A DNA stretch of 64,000 nucleotides, taken from Paramecium sonneborni (Eukaryota > Ciliophora > Oligohymenophorea > Peniculida > Parameciidae). Of this stretch, positions 48,301-60,088 are shown piece after piece (within the stretch, counting starts at the first letter, position 1; the number at the start of each line of letters is the position of its first letter). A program made the translations under genes and the position numbers. Where the stretch lies: positions 215,205-279,204 of the forward strand of contig CAJJDN010000123.1 of assembly GCA_905182985.1 (NCBI GenBank). Direction: 5' to 3'. The notes beneath the pieces were generated by a model. It had not been told where the DNA came from and did not search any database. It saw only the letters and a program-made list of their open reading frames with translations.

Positions 48301-51300
48301 ATTGAATTAATTTTAGAAACACTTATTTAATAATTATCATTATTACTTGAATATGACTATGATTATTAGAAAGCACATTCAAAATTTAAATTAAAGAATG
48401 TTAATGAAAAATTAGCTAAAATAATTAAAATTTAATCATTAAAGTTTTTTAGGAAAGCTGAATAAAAGAAAATAAATAAAAATAGCATTGAAACTATTAG
48501 AGATCCTCTTCTAAGAAAACTTTAGAATGTAAAGCGAGTATTAAATAGATTTTACAATAAAACTTTTAGTGCTTAAACTAATACATCAGATTATGAAATA
48601 GAAATAAAAATAGAAATATGCAAAATATTTTAATATCTTTTAGATATGAGATTAGATTTTATGATTGATAATGCAATTGCTTTTTTTACAAATATTTTTT
48701 TACCCTCTGTTTCTAAGAAATCTACAAATTCTGAAAAATAACAATTGCATGATTCAGTAGAAAATAAATCTAATTTATAAAATCATATAGTTTATTATAG
48801 AAAGAAATATTTATCTTCTTTATTAGGATTATTGAGAGAAGATCTCTTAAAACCAGGATAAAAAAAGTTTTAATAAAGAGGAATTAAAGATCATGTTTAA
48901 TTAAATAGAATTAGACATTTTGATAGAATAATAGATCGTCCATTTATTGAAGTATTATTGAAAGGTTTCTATTTTGCTAATGATCATGTATTATAAAATC
49001 ATTTTGTTGAATTAATTGAAAGATTTTAAAATTAAAGATCTGAATTTTGTAATTACTTAAAGTAAATATAAATGATAATGACAAATAATTTGTAGATCAT
49101 TTATAGAACTATGTATATATTGGTTTAAAAGCTTAAAAATAATGTATAAAATTCTTAAATTTGGTTACGTCTTGACATTCCAATAGCATTAAATGAAAAG
49201 AATGAAGAAACAATAGAAAAAGTATTAGAGAAATTAGTAGAAATTTATACAATAATTTCAAAAAATGAAATCAATGAAAAATCAGTTAGAAAAATATTTT
49301 TAAATTGTGGTGGTTATTAGGTTGTTCATTAATTAATAGTTAAATGTTTATCTGTAATAGATGTAAATATGGATATCTTTGAATGCAGTTTTGAATTAAT
49401 AGAATATGATGAATAGAAATAATATTAATAAGAATTAGCTGAAAAAATATTATAAATATTTTAAGCATGCCTTAGATTAATAGGTTTGGCTGTTAGAAAT
49501 GATTAATAAAATTAGGAGTAATATAAATAATTATATATAATAGATATGTTCTAATTAAATTAGCAAGACCATTATTAAGATATAATATGGTGAATTTAGG
49601 ATAGATAGAGTTAATTAATGAATTATTTTCAAATAATCATAATTTACTACCTTTGGTGAATTCTAGTGATTTATATTAATTATTGGAATATGTGAAACTT
49701 TATGGAAAATATCAATCATTTATAGAATTATTTACATCCATAGTTAGAAATAAGTAATGTCAATCTCTATATAAAGACATTTATTAAGCTTTAGTGTAAT
49801 GTGAGTCTAAAGATATCAATGTAAAAATTAATATAATAATTAATAGCCTTTTTAAGATAATTATAATTTTCAAAAATTCTACCCAAATTAACCAAATATT
49901 GAAGAATTTCGATAGAGTTTCTTAAAAATTATTGAAGTTGTATTAATACATGATGATCGAGCAGCCTTATCAGTAAAAATATTAGAAGTTTTGGATTTTA
50001 CAGATTTAACATCTTATTTTTTGGAGAAAACCCATGAAATGAGAAATACAAATTTAGATTTAGAATTATAAGAAAGTATTACAAAAGTAAATTTTATATT
50101 AATAATATAAGATTAAATTTGTTATTTGTAAAATTATATTTACTTTATCAAAGAAGAAGAAAAAGTTATTATTAACTCATGATAGTTACTTTTTATAAAT
50201 TATAAGTATAGAAGCATCTTGGCTTGAATAGTAAGAATTTTTATAAATTTCTGCTAAAAATTATATTATAGATGCGTTATTACCTTTAGTAAATACTTAT
50301 AATGAGTATACAAATAAGAAAAATTCATTCAAGACAGATATACCATAGATTAGAAGTTATGCTTTGAGTGTTTTAAAACAATATTCTCAATTAACAAAAA
50401 ATAGTGATTCATCTACTAAATATTAAGTTCATAGATTAGTAAAAGCTTTTGATTTAAAAGTTCCAGATGAAAAAAGTGAATCAGATTCAGATGATAATGA
50501 AGGATTAATGAGTGATATAAATGGAGAAACTTTCAAAACAGAGAAATTTGAAGAATATCAAGCAACTGAAGGTAGTGATGGATCTGATTAAGGTTGTAAT
50601 GATTTAGAACTTTGGGAATTCTTTAAAAAATTATTTGATAATAATCCAAAAATAAAAGAATGGACTGAAACTGATTAATTAGCTTAATCAATTTGGCATG
50701 TTAGTGATATGTTTACTAATGATTTTTGGTAAGATAAAGAAAAAAGAGAATTAATTTTAAGTAACGATGATATAATTTTAAAAATGCTGTCATTTGTTTA
50801 ATTTTGGAAATCAAATAAAGCTTCAAAATAAAGTGCTATTTTTGCAATTAAATTGCTAATTCAAATAATTAAAATTGATTAAAATAGAATTAAAATACTT
50901 GATTAATTAGGTGGAACTAAAGTTATTTTAACATTAATTTGGGAAGAAAATGAAAGTGAAAATGACTACATTATTTAATTATTGATTTTAATTAAAGAAC
51001 TTATGATTTGTAAATAAGTTTAAAAATCAACCTTAACATTTTTAAGTCTTGCTATTTCTAGTGATAAATTCTTTTAAAAAATGGAAATGCTTTTAACAAT
51101 AGAATAGGATTTAAAAATTAGTACTTTAGTATTAGAAATTATGGAATTAATGTGTAATGATAATAATAAAGAATTATAAAATTTGATGCGTTATTAGAAG
51201 AACAATAAAAAATCATATGATCTTGTTTAATAAACAATTAATTACTTATGCTCTTTAGATATTAAAAATAATTATGAATAATTAATATAATGCATAAAAA

Positions 51301-53474
51301 CAATAAAATCATAAGTATATGCATGTCGACCAAATTAAATATTAGTAGCTAATTCTAAATTTGTTGAATTCTCAATCAAAGTATTAAATGATTCATCTTT
51401 AAAATAATCATTAGATAATGTATAAATAAATTAATTAAAACACTAATGTTTAATAATTTTACTGGTTGTTGCTGAAATTAATACAAAAGATGACTATATA
51501 ATATAGAAATTAAAGAAAATAGTTCCAAAGACTGTTTTAATATAACATTTCGTTAGTGTTTATCATTAAATGGTAAATTTGTTTGGTGAAGAAGATTATT
51601 CAAAGTTAATATTTGTAAATTAACCAAATTTTATATTGGAAAGTGGATTTAATGCATATATTTTATATGTAATTTTGTCAGAACTAAATTATGTAGTTGA
51701 AGATGTTGAAGAATTCTCAAAAAAAGATGATGAAGGTTAATTAGTTTAAGATTTTTTGAAAGATAATATATTAAATGAATTATCACGATTAGGTTAATCC
51801 TTAATGTAACATGGTTTAGAATAATTAAATTAAATAAAATAGTAATTAAGAGGTTAAGCAGAAGAAAAAATGAATATAATAAAAAAACATGAAATGATGC
51901 ATAAAGCATTTTAATTTTACAAAATGAATACATTACAAGTTGAATTTGTAAAAGATGAAGTACTTTATTTGACATATTTTCCAAAATTACCTTGTTTTTA
52001 CTTGTTAAGACAAGAAATAAAGAAAAAGTTTTTGGATTAAGCAGATAGAACAAGTACAAAAACAAAAATAATTAGTCTTGTTAATTTTGTAGATTCTGCT
52101 TATAAATTTATGTTACATTAAGAAGCTCTTAGAGATTATTTTAAGAAACATAAATTTTTGGAAATTCTTGCAAGAAGAGGTAAATTATGGATGCAATTAG
52201 CATTTTATAATGGATTTTTAATAAATTTAATAATAATTTTAAGTTATACTTAATTAGCATTTCCTCCTGGATATTAACCAAAAGATCTTGGTGTAATTTA
52301 ATATTTCAGATTAAATGAGCCAAGATTCTTAGAGGATTACAATAACACAAATACTAAATATTATTTAATGATTTTGGCATATTTAAATCTTTCAATAAAG
52401 TAAAATATATGATGATAATTTTTTAGTTTTATGGTTTTGTTCTTTTATCTCATTGACAAAGCCCCTGTTAAATTATAATTTGTTTGGAATGCTTGGCATG
52501 CATCTTCATTAATTGGACATGTGATTTCTGGTTTAATAAAGGTGCTAATCTCAATAATTGTTCTTGTTATTGATTTCGACATCATATACTATATTTTGTA
52601 GATAGCATTTAATATTGTTGGAATAACAATTCATCCATTTTTTTTAGCATTTCATTTAATTCATATTTTATATTTGGAACCACTCATACCTATTTTAAAG
52701 GCTGTATGGTTAGCTAAATTTAAATTTATTGGATTATGGTTTACAATTGTTTTATTTGAATATTGGGTAGCTTTGATATCTTATGTTTATTTCTTTGAAT
52801 TTTTTGTTACTGATAAAAATTAGAATCTTTGTAGTCATTTATGGTAATGTGTTTATGTAACTTTTGATTGGACATTTAAGACAGATGGATCTGTAGGAGG
52901 TAGGTTTATGGAAAATATCGGATAAGAAGCTGAAGAAATATATATGAGTAATTTCAATAATTATTTTGGAAGATTCTTTTATGACAATATCATTAATATC
53001 ATCATAAAATTGTTCATTATCAATGTATTATTGGCTGTTATTATAATTTCTTATTCTGAATTAAGATCAGTTCAAAAATAAAAAGAAAAAGATTAAAATC
53101 ATAAATGTTTTATTTGTGGCATTGATAGGCTTGTTTTTGATAAAACTAGTTAAAATACAGGATTCTGGCATCATATTAAAGTTGAACATAATATTTGGAA
53201 TTATTTATTTTACATGTGTTATTTGAGAATGAAGCAATCAGATTTTAATAATGGTGTTGATAATTATATAAGAGCTAAATAATTAGCTTGCGATTATTCT
53301 TGGTTTCCTATTAGAAGAGCAAAAGCATTATCTCTTAAGTTACAAATGCTTGAAACTGTCAATCAAAAAGTATATTTTTATTAATATTATTTTTAGAATA
53401 CAACTTCAAAGTCTAAATTAATTGGATTATTCCATTCCTTAAGAAGACTTGTTTGGATTCATAAATAATTCTGA
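45396..53474 (+). CDS. Inositol 1,4,5-trisphosphate receptor-type calcium channel
   Basis: About 8.1 kb coding roughly 2,600 residues, the normal size for IP3 receptors, which release calcium from internal stores. The N terminus (ITYGCQISLSLCTENETYLS, then NFEKCIFMIIPVLNHFWVGK) fits the suppressor domain. A MIR region follows (EDFLYAGDLIALNLSE, SSYWKIEKTNGQGGQILFYQ, HNQSSRYLELLNGN). The long helical middle includes HFLAVCCSFGVEAIFANQEM, as in the RIH domain. The C terminus has about six membrane spans from about 52430, a filter region TDGSVGGRF at 52880-52906, the last helix FFYDNIINIIIKLFIINVLL, and the diagnostic linker CFICGIDR with GFWHHIKVEHNIWNYLFY near 53105-53220. Several small introns must exist; I resolved only some, so exon borders are not given. 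Confidence 0.9.
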
Positions 53475-53547
53475 TTCATTACTTAATATTTAAAACGTAT
53501 TAATATTTAATAAGTTCATTTAAATATAGAAATCATATATAACACTA

Positions 53548-54546
53548 TCAATCTTAAGTTTCAAATTCAAAATATTCAATTTTTATTTAATTCTCAGATA
53601 TCTCTATCCCAGGTTTACAATGTAATTTATTATAGTTTTACGAAGCCTATTTAAAATGTCCTGTTTACAATGAATAAATTTTGTATTAAACTTAAAATTA
53701 TAATTTATTTCCATTATCAATCAAAATATTAGAATCACAATTTGGATCTATTTATAAATTTTCAAAAAAAGAACTCTTTATTGTTCTTATTAGTTTTCTT
53801 TATCTATTTAGATTTGAAAATATGCAATACATACTCTCAAATGATCCAAATTGTTTTCTAATCAAAATATAATGTTTTGTAATATAACTTATAGTGTATG
53901 TATGATTGAGATAAAATTAAGATTGAAGTTTTATTTTATCATCTTCTATAATCCATCTTTTGATAAATGGTGATCCAAACTTAATTGAAAACATTACATT
54001 ATTTGTTTTAGAAACAAAAATTTAGTTGAAATTTGGTTTATATTAGTAAATAGTAAGAATTTATGTTAGTTTTTATAAACAATATAAAATGATTGTGTTT
54101 TCATGAGTATTTATAATTAAATATTTTGAATCCGAAGTGATTACTCCATATTTATATCCTTAACCCAAATCAATATATTGATTTACTTACAATTTAAAAT
54201 TTACCAATTGATAAATAAAAATATTTTGAGATGCAATGATAACACATAATTATAAATCTTTTGAAAAAAGACAGTCTATTACAAATTTCATTTGGTAATG
54301 GCTGAATAAAAATGTATGTTCTTTTAGAATAATATAGCCTGAAATTCTACCTGTTTTATTTAAATCTTTTATAAGAGTATAATTTCCAATTTGATTGTAT
54401 TCAAACCTTTAACAAAGAATTGTTTTATTACAAGACTGACTATTATTTTAGTCCTAAGATGGAATAGTTGGATTTAGATTTTTATTTTTGATTTCATTCC
54501 ATTGTACCTAATCTAGGTTGATAGTATTTGTTTTCTTGATTAACAT
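53548..54546 (-). CDS. Hypothetical protein, possible beta-propeller
   Basis: Intron-less frame of 332 residues. Repeating beta-strand-like blocks such as NIFIYQLVNFKLQVNQYI, KYGVITSDSKYLIINTHEN and TIILYCLQKLTQI resemble WD-type strands, with the turn 'ITSDSKYLI' typical of them, but no complete WD40 signature is present. It converges on the IP3 receptor gene (73 bp between stops). Function unknown. Confidence 0.6.
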
Positions 54547-54752
54547 ATTTAGTAATATTATTAGATTAAGGTATAATGTTTTGAGTTATTAAATTTAATT
54601 AATTGATCATTTAAATTCTTTTTGAATTCTTATTAGAAATGTAAATGTAATATATGAGTTGATTTAGAATATATTTTATATATTTGATATTTCATGTCTA
54701 AGTGTTTTATAAGTTCATAATTTATTAATTTATGTAAATTCCTCATGCTTAA

Positions 54753-56141
54753 ATGAGGAATGATTCTAAGAAATTCAATTCAAATAATAAATGTTATGGA
54801 AATAGAAAAAAAGAAGTTCATAATTAGATGCATCCAAATATACCCAAAGGAATGTTAAGTATGAATTGTGGTTTGAAGAATGAGAAAAATATAAAATTAA
54901 ATGAGACAGGTTAATATATAATATATTATGTTTAGAAACTACAGATGTAACTCATAATAATTTAGGTTTCAGTCAACAAATATAATCATAAATAAAAGTT
55001 GAACATTTAGATTTGGAATTCTTTAAAATCCATCCTTGCAAACTTATAGGTAATCATAATCATAAACATTGTCCATTCTATCATTATGGAAAGGATCGTA
55101 AAAGGTATTTAATTATTATAAATGTTTATAGAATTGGAGTAGAATATTCAGCTGATTTATGCAAATACATAGAACATAATTCAATATGTCCATATGGAGA
55201 TAATTGTAATAGAGCTCATAATAGAGTTGAATAGTTATATAGAATTGACAATTACAAAACTAAATTTTGCTCCTTTTATCCTAATCATATTTAGTAATGC
55301 GATTACGGTAAATTCTGTTCATTTGCTCATTCAGAAGCTGACATTACTATTGAACTCATTCATAATTTAGAATACGATGATGATTTCTTCATCTTCTATT
55401 ATAAAACTGTTTGGTGTCCATTTAATTTGACCTAACATGATAAATCATTATGTGTTTATGCTCATAATTGGCAAGATTTTAGAAGGAAACCATAATTATA
55501 CAATTACTATCCGTAATCATGTTAAAACTGGAATGCAAATGAATATATCACAGAATACAGTTCTGGATGTCCAGATGCTTTTAGTTGTTCAAAATGTCAT
55601 GGATGGAAAGAACTCGAATATCATCCTATTTTATTTAGAACAAAATAATGCATCAATTAAAATTGCAACAAATAAGATTGTTCTTTTTATCATCACATAT
55701 AAGAGAGAAGGTTAATTAATTGTTATTATTGTATAGATTTAATGAATAATTCTCTTAATCTAGAATGTTTAAGATTGTTCCTAGAAATAGAATCATTTAG
55801 AATGTATTTAAGGTTAGAGAAAGAAGTTTACATAATTCCTAAAGAACTTAGAAATCATAAGAAAATTTAAATGATCAATAATAATGGCTTGGTCATAATT
55901 TATAAAATAGTTTTTAATATGAGCCAGAATGTGATAATGTTATTGAATGTAAAAATAGGAGTGTTCATTATTAAACAGCTCTAGTTTCAATTCTCGAACG
56001 TACTGGTAATTTATTTATTAAATTATTTAAGATTCCGAAGAATTGAAGGATTTGATGAGAAAAAAGTCTTTTTCTCTTGATAACATTGATGATAATGAAT
56101 AGATTAGAGGAGTCTTAAAAATGATAGACATAGATTCTTGA
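54753..56141 (+). CDS. CCCH zinc-finger protein, Unkempt/plant TZF-like
   Basis: 427 residues with several CCCH fingers, a type that binds RNA. In order: FKIHPCKLIGNHNHKHCPFY; a clean C-x8-C-x5-C-x3-H finger CKYIEHNSICPYGDNCNRAH; a second, CSFYPNHIQQCDYGKFCSFAH; then CPFNLTQHDKSLCVYAH with YNYYPQSCQNW, and SSGCPDAFSCSKCHGWKELE leading to YHPILFRTKQC and CNKQDCSFYHH. The run from the Y-P segment through 'CHGWKELEYHPILFRTKQC' resembles the tandem fingers of Unkempt and plant arginine-rich TZF proteins. Introns of 26, 27, 26 and 26 nt close the frame at 428 codons. The C-terminal 80 residues are polar. Confidence 0.9.
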
Positions 56142-56244
56142 AAGTAAATAACAAATTTAATATAAAATATATTTTATAAATTTTGTTCTTCATTTTGTTT
56201 TAAATAAAAGAAATAAGTATATTCTCATAATTTATTTATATAAA

Positions 56245-57053
56245 ATGTAATAAAAACTTTCTAGAGCATAGCTTGTTGCTCATTATCGATAAAAGCCTTT
56301 TGAATAAATGCCTGAAACCTTTAAAACATTATGTTAATAATACCCATAAGCTTTTAAAGCTTTAAGTCAAAATCCATATTAAGCTCGTCCTATACGTGGT
56401 TTTAATCAAGGTTTACTTAATTATTCAATTTAGAAATTCTTGTTTATTCAAGTAATTGTGCTACTCCTCTCAAAACAGCTGGTGTATATTAAAGTGGTGG
56501 AGGTGATTTATTTAGATTTGATGAATAATAAATTCTTACTCCTTAACCAAAATAATCTAATACTTTTGATTGGAGCTAACAATAATTATAAAGCATTAAA
56601 AAAGAAACTATTTTTAGTAAAAGTACTCCTGGATAGGCTAATCATTTACTTTCAAAAATATGGTATTATGTAGATGATTACTTAAAAGTTTAGGGTATTA
56701 TTTTTTATTTTTTTATTTTAGGACCATTTAGTTCTATTTAAATGGATAATTGGTATCTCAAAGGATATTTTGATGATATTTTAAGAATTGGATTTAAGCC
56801 TGAAAATTCAGAATGTTTTATTAGAATTCATTAATTGAAGACTTTAAAATAATCTAAAAAAGTTTTTAAACTCTTAAGAAGACTATCTTGTCCTCCTACT
56901 TTAACTATTTCATAAGAGACTAATTTCTAATTAAAATAAACAGTCTAATAATAATAATTAATATAAAAATAAGATTAATAATAACAAATTGAAATTCAAA
57001 ATTAAGATAATGCACCTACTTTAAGAGTACCTACTTTGAGAAAAAAAAAATGA
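56245..57053 (+). CDS. GYF-domain protein
   Basis: 252 residues. The central GYF domain reads WYYVDDYLKVQGPFSSIQMD followed by NWYLKGYFDDILRIGF, with the hallmark W-x-Y, GPF, M-x-x-W and GYF residues. GYF domains bind proline-rich peptides in splicing and translational-repression proteins. The N terminus has FKTLCQQYPQAFKALSQNPY and ARPIRGFNQEI; a glutamine-rich tail follows. Introns of 23 nt and 27 nt close the frame at 253 codons; the second, inside VQGPF, is a multiple of three and is supported by the domain. Confidence 0.9.
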
Positions 57054-57751
57054 ATTGTAAAGTTAGTATTTGGTTTAAAATCAATAAGTTTAAGTCTTTT
57101 TTTAAACATATATATTAATTAATTATACACTTAATGTATATGTTTGAATCAATAAATAAATTAATCTCATTTATAAAGTTTAAATAGGTTTAGATTTATA
57201 TTTATCAATATAATTTATAATTCTATCCTTCTTGATCTAAAATTAAATTAAAAATTAACACAAATATAAAAAATAATATTTTTTAAAAATGTAATGTAAA
57301 TTTTTAGACTTTCTAAAGTAAGATAAAAGATTTAATATTGAAATAAAATATGTTAATTTTTAATGTTGATTTGTAATATAAAAATATTGACATTGCTGCT
57401 GAAAAGAATGATTACAATATTAAGATAACATTTAAGTATAATCCTTATTTAATTGATTCTAAATCATTTCGAATTTTAAGGTGATTTTGATAATTTGATT
57501 GATTATTAATAATTGTTATAATAATTTAAATTTGATTTTTATATTGTATGAATAAACAAATTAAGGGTTATCAAAGAAATAATATTATGTACTCAGAGAA
57601 AATTTGAAATATTTTTTATTTAAAACTAAAAGTAATAAATATAAGATCATTTTATTTGTTTAATGATTACTAAAAGTAAACTCTATTTGATGTTGAATTT
57701 AATTCAAAAAGTAATTAGATTATTATTCCATTATTAAAATTAATTCTTACG
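57054..57751. other. Region with broken coding-like fragments
   Basis: About 700 bp between the GYF and SAPS genes. A plus-strand frame starts at ATG 57350 (MLIFNVDLQYKNIDIAAEK) and reaches TGA at 57482. Further coding-like pieces follow in other frames: GDFDNLIDYQQLLQQFKFDF and LRVIKEIILCTQRKFEIFF. I could not link them with plausible introns, so this is either a small gene with unseen splices or a decayed one. Confidence 0.45.
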
Positions 57752-59838
57752 ATGAATATAGGGTAAGAGTATAAGAATTAAAAATAGTGCTCAATTTTGG
57801 ACTCAATTTGGTATGTTAATGAAAGAAAATGGATTCGATCGCCATTTTGATAATACAGACTTATAATTGACTACATTGTTAGATGATGATTAAATAATTG
57901 GGGAATTCAGAAATCAAAATTAGAAATTAATGGATTAGTAAGATATAGATTAATACGTAGTATGCAAAAATAACAAGTGGATGAATTAGTGAGTTATTTA
58001 ACTGAGATGCCAGCGGATGATTCAAATTCAAAAAGAGCTTTTCGATATCCATTTTATTCATGTGAATTGTTAGTATGTTGTGAAAATCCTAAGATTTTAG
58101 AGTAATTTTTTGGAGAAGATAAGTATCAATTAAAATATTAATAGATCTCTATTGCATAAATTATTTTAATTTTTTGTTTCAGATTAAGATATAAATCCAG
58201 TTTTAGCAGGATATGTATGTAATGTATTATTTAACCTATTAAAAATGCGTACTGATATCTTTCTTGCTGAATTTTATAATTATCAAAATTTGACATTTAG
58301 ATTAATTAGATAACTTTAATCTCGTTCAGTTTCAGAACTTGTGATTCGTTTATTAACAATTGAATAGGAGACTACAATTGATTATACACCTTAAAGAATT
58401 GAATTATTAAGAGGAGTAGTTGAAAGAATTATTGATAATTCAAATTTTGAAGTATAAATAATCTTTAATTAGGTATCTACTAACGTATCTCATATCATTT
58501 AAGAGATCACATTGAAAGCATATTTAATTAATAAAGCATAACCTCTTTTTGATTTCTTATATAAAGATTCAATAGATTTGTTTTGTCGATCTATTGTTCA
58601 TGAATCTAATTTTGTATCTCTTGCCTCAGGAACTGCATTATATAATCTATTAATTTTACATTACAAAATAATTACGAGATAAGGTGATCCAACCGAAAGT
58701 GCAATTTTCTAAGTAGATTAATAAGAGTTATTCAATGTAATAGAATCTCATTTACATAAATGGTTAGAATTTTTATTATAATCTACTAATCCTATCTTTG
58801 GATAACATAAAATTAAATTACTTGAAATTATTGGTGTGTGTATTAGTTTGAATCAATAATCCTTTGTTGATAAATTATAAGAATAAGATATCTTTAAAGT
58901 ATATAACTAATTATTTATCAAATATGAAAAACATGATATATTGCATTTGTAATACTATAGATTCTTAGTTCATATAATTGAATAAAAATTGGATAATCTA
59001 GTTTAAAATGTAAAATATTTAAAATAATTAGTTATTCAATCAAAATGATTTTATTTAATTTTTATTGAAATGTACTACAGAAGTGATTAACAATTAAAAT
59101 TAAAGAAAGGAATATTTGGGTTTTGTAACTAAATTGGCTCATTTTTTGAAAGAGTTTTCACCCAAATATCCATTATTGTAATCTGAATTAGAAAAAGAAT
59201 CATGGAAGAAATTTAAGAAATAATATTTTGATAAGGCTGAAAGGCTAAATAATCATGAATTAGGGGGTCATACAAGAGCTGATTATAGTGAAGATGTTGA
59301 TTTTAATAAAGAAGACATTTAACCAAAATATGACACCTTTTAAAATTCCAATTCTGAAGAAAAAATATAAAATGATACAAATTCTCAAAATCTATCTAAT
59401 ATATTTGATGCTTTTAAAATAAGTGTTAGTGAAGAAAATAATTCAGTGAATGTATAGTAATAAGAATGGGGTAATTTTTCATGGAATTAAGAATAACCAA
59501 ATTAATCAAAAGAATAATAAAAATAATAAGAATTCTAATTTGATGAAGTACCTAAAGAAGGTTAAGAATTCTAATTTGATGAAGTACCTAAAGAAGGTTA
59601 AGATTAATAAAAAGAATCATAATAATAATCTAATACTCAATAAAAAAAAGAAATAGATATAAATATTGAGAAGGAAATAAATACAAAATAAAAACATGAT
59701 TATGCATAAGAGGAAAAGGAAGATGAATATAATCGCTTTTGGCAATTCTAAATTCATGAACATGATGTATATTAGATATTATTATTTTAGGCTTAAATAC
59801 ATAATGATGCTTTGTATGAGTTTGAAAAAAATTTATGA
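57752..59838 (+). CDS. SAPS-domain protein phosphatase regulatory subunit
   Basis: About 657 residues, of the SIT4-associated / PP6 regulatory subunit family that guides a PP2A-like phosphatase. Seen: FWTQFGMLMKENGFDRHFD, LTTLLDDDQIIGEFRNQNQK, YMQKQQVDELVSYLTEMP, KSLLHKLFQFFVSDQDINPV followed by LAGYVCNVLFNLLKMRTDIF, HIGSRSVSEL-like QSRSVSELVIRLLTIEQ, and later IKLLEIIGVCISLNQQSFVD. The last 200 residues are acidic and glutamine-rich with a duplicated 12-residue unit. Introns of 25, 23, 22, 21 and 22 nt give 658 codons; the 21-nt one is a multiple of three and could be retained. Start MNIGAQFW at 57752. Confidence 0.88.
59530..59601 (+). repeat. Perfect 36-bp tandem duplication in the SAPS gene
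   Basis: Bases 59530-59565 and 59566-59601 are identical and in frame, coding EFQFDEVPKEGQ twice in the acidic tail. The absence of any difference points to a recent duplication. Confidence 0.92.
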
Positions 59839-60088
59839 TTATTTTGATCATTTTTAAAATTTATTATTTTTCTAATTAAGTTTCTTCAAATTTTTTTTGA
59901 AAATTGAAACCTGTGACATTATTTTGCTATCTTTGATAAATTTAAAAAGACCTAAACTCGACCTAAACCACTTAAAAAATTAAAATTAATTTATACCTTA
60001 TCAATAAATTATATAGAATTTATTCTATAAAAATTATATAGTTTTTTTGATTGAAGAAATTAATATTAATAAAAAAACAATATATCAA

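Noticed and set aside
51649..52065. 138-codon minus-strand ORF rich in leucine and phenylalanine
   Set aside because: It is antisense to the IP3 receptor, whose plus-strand frame here is continuous and helical.
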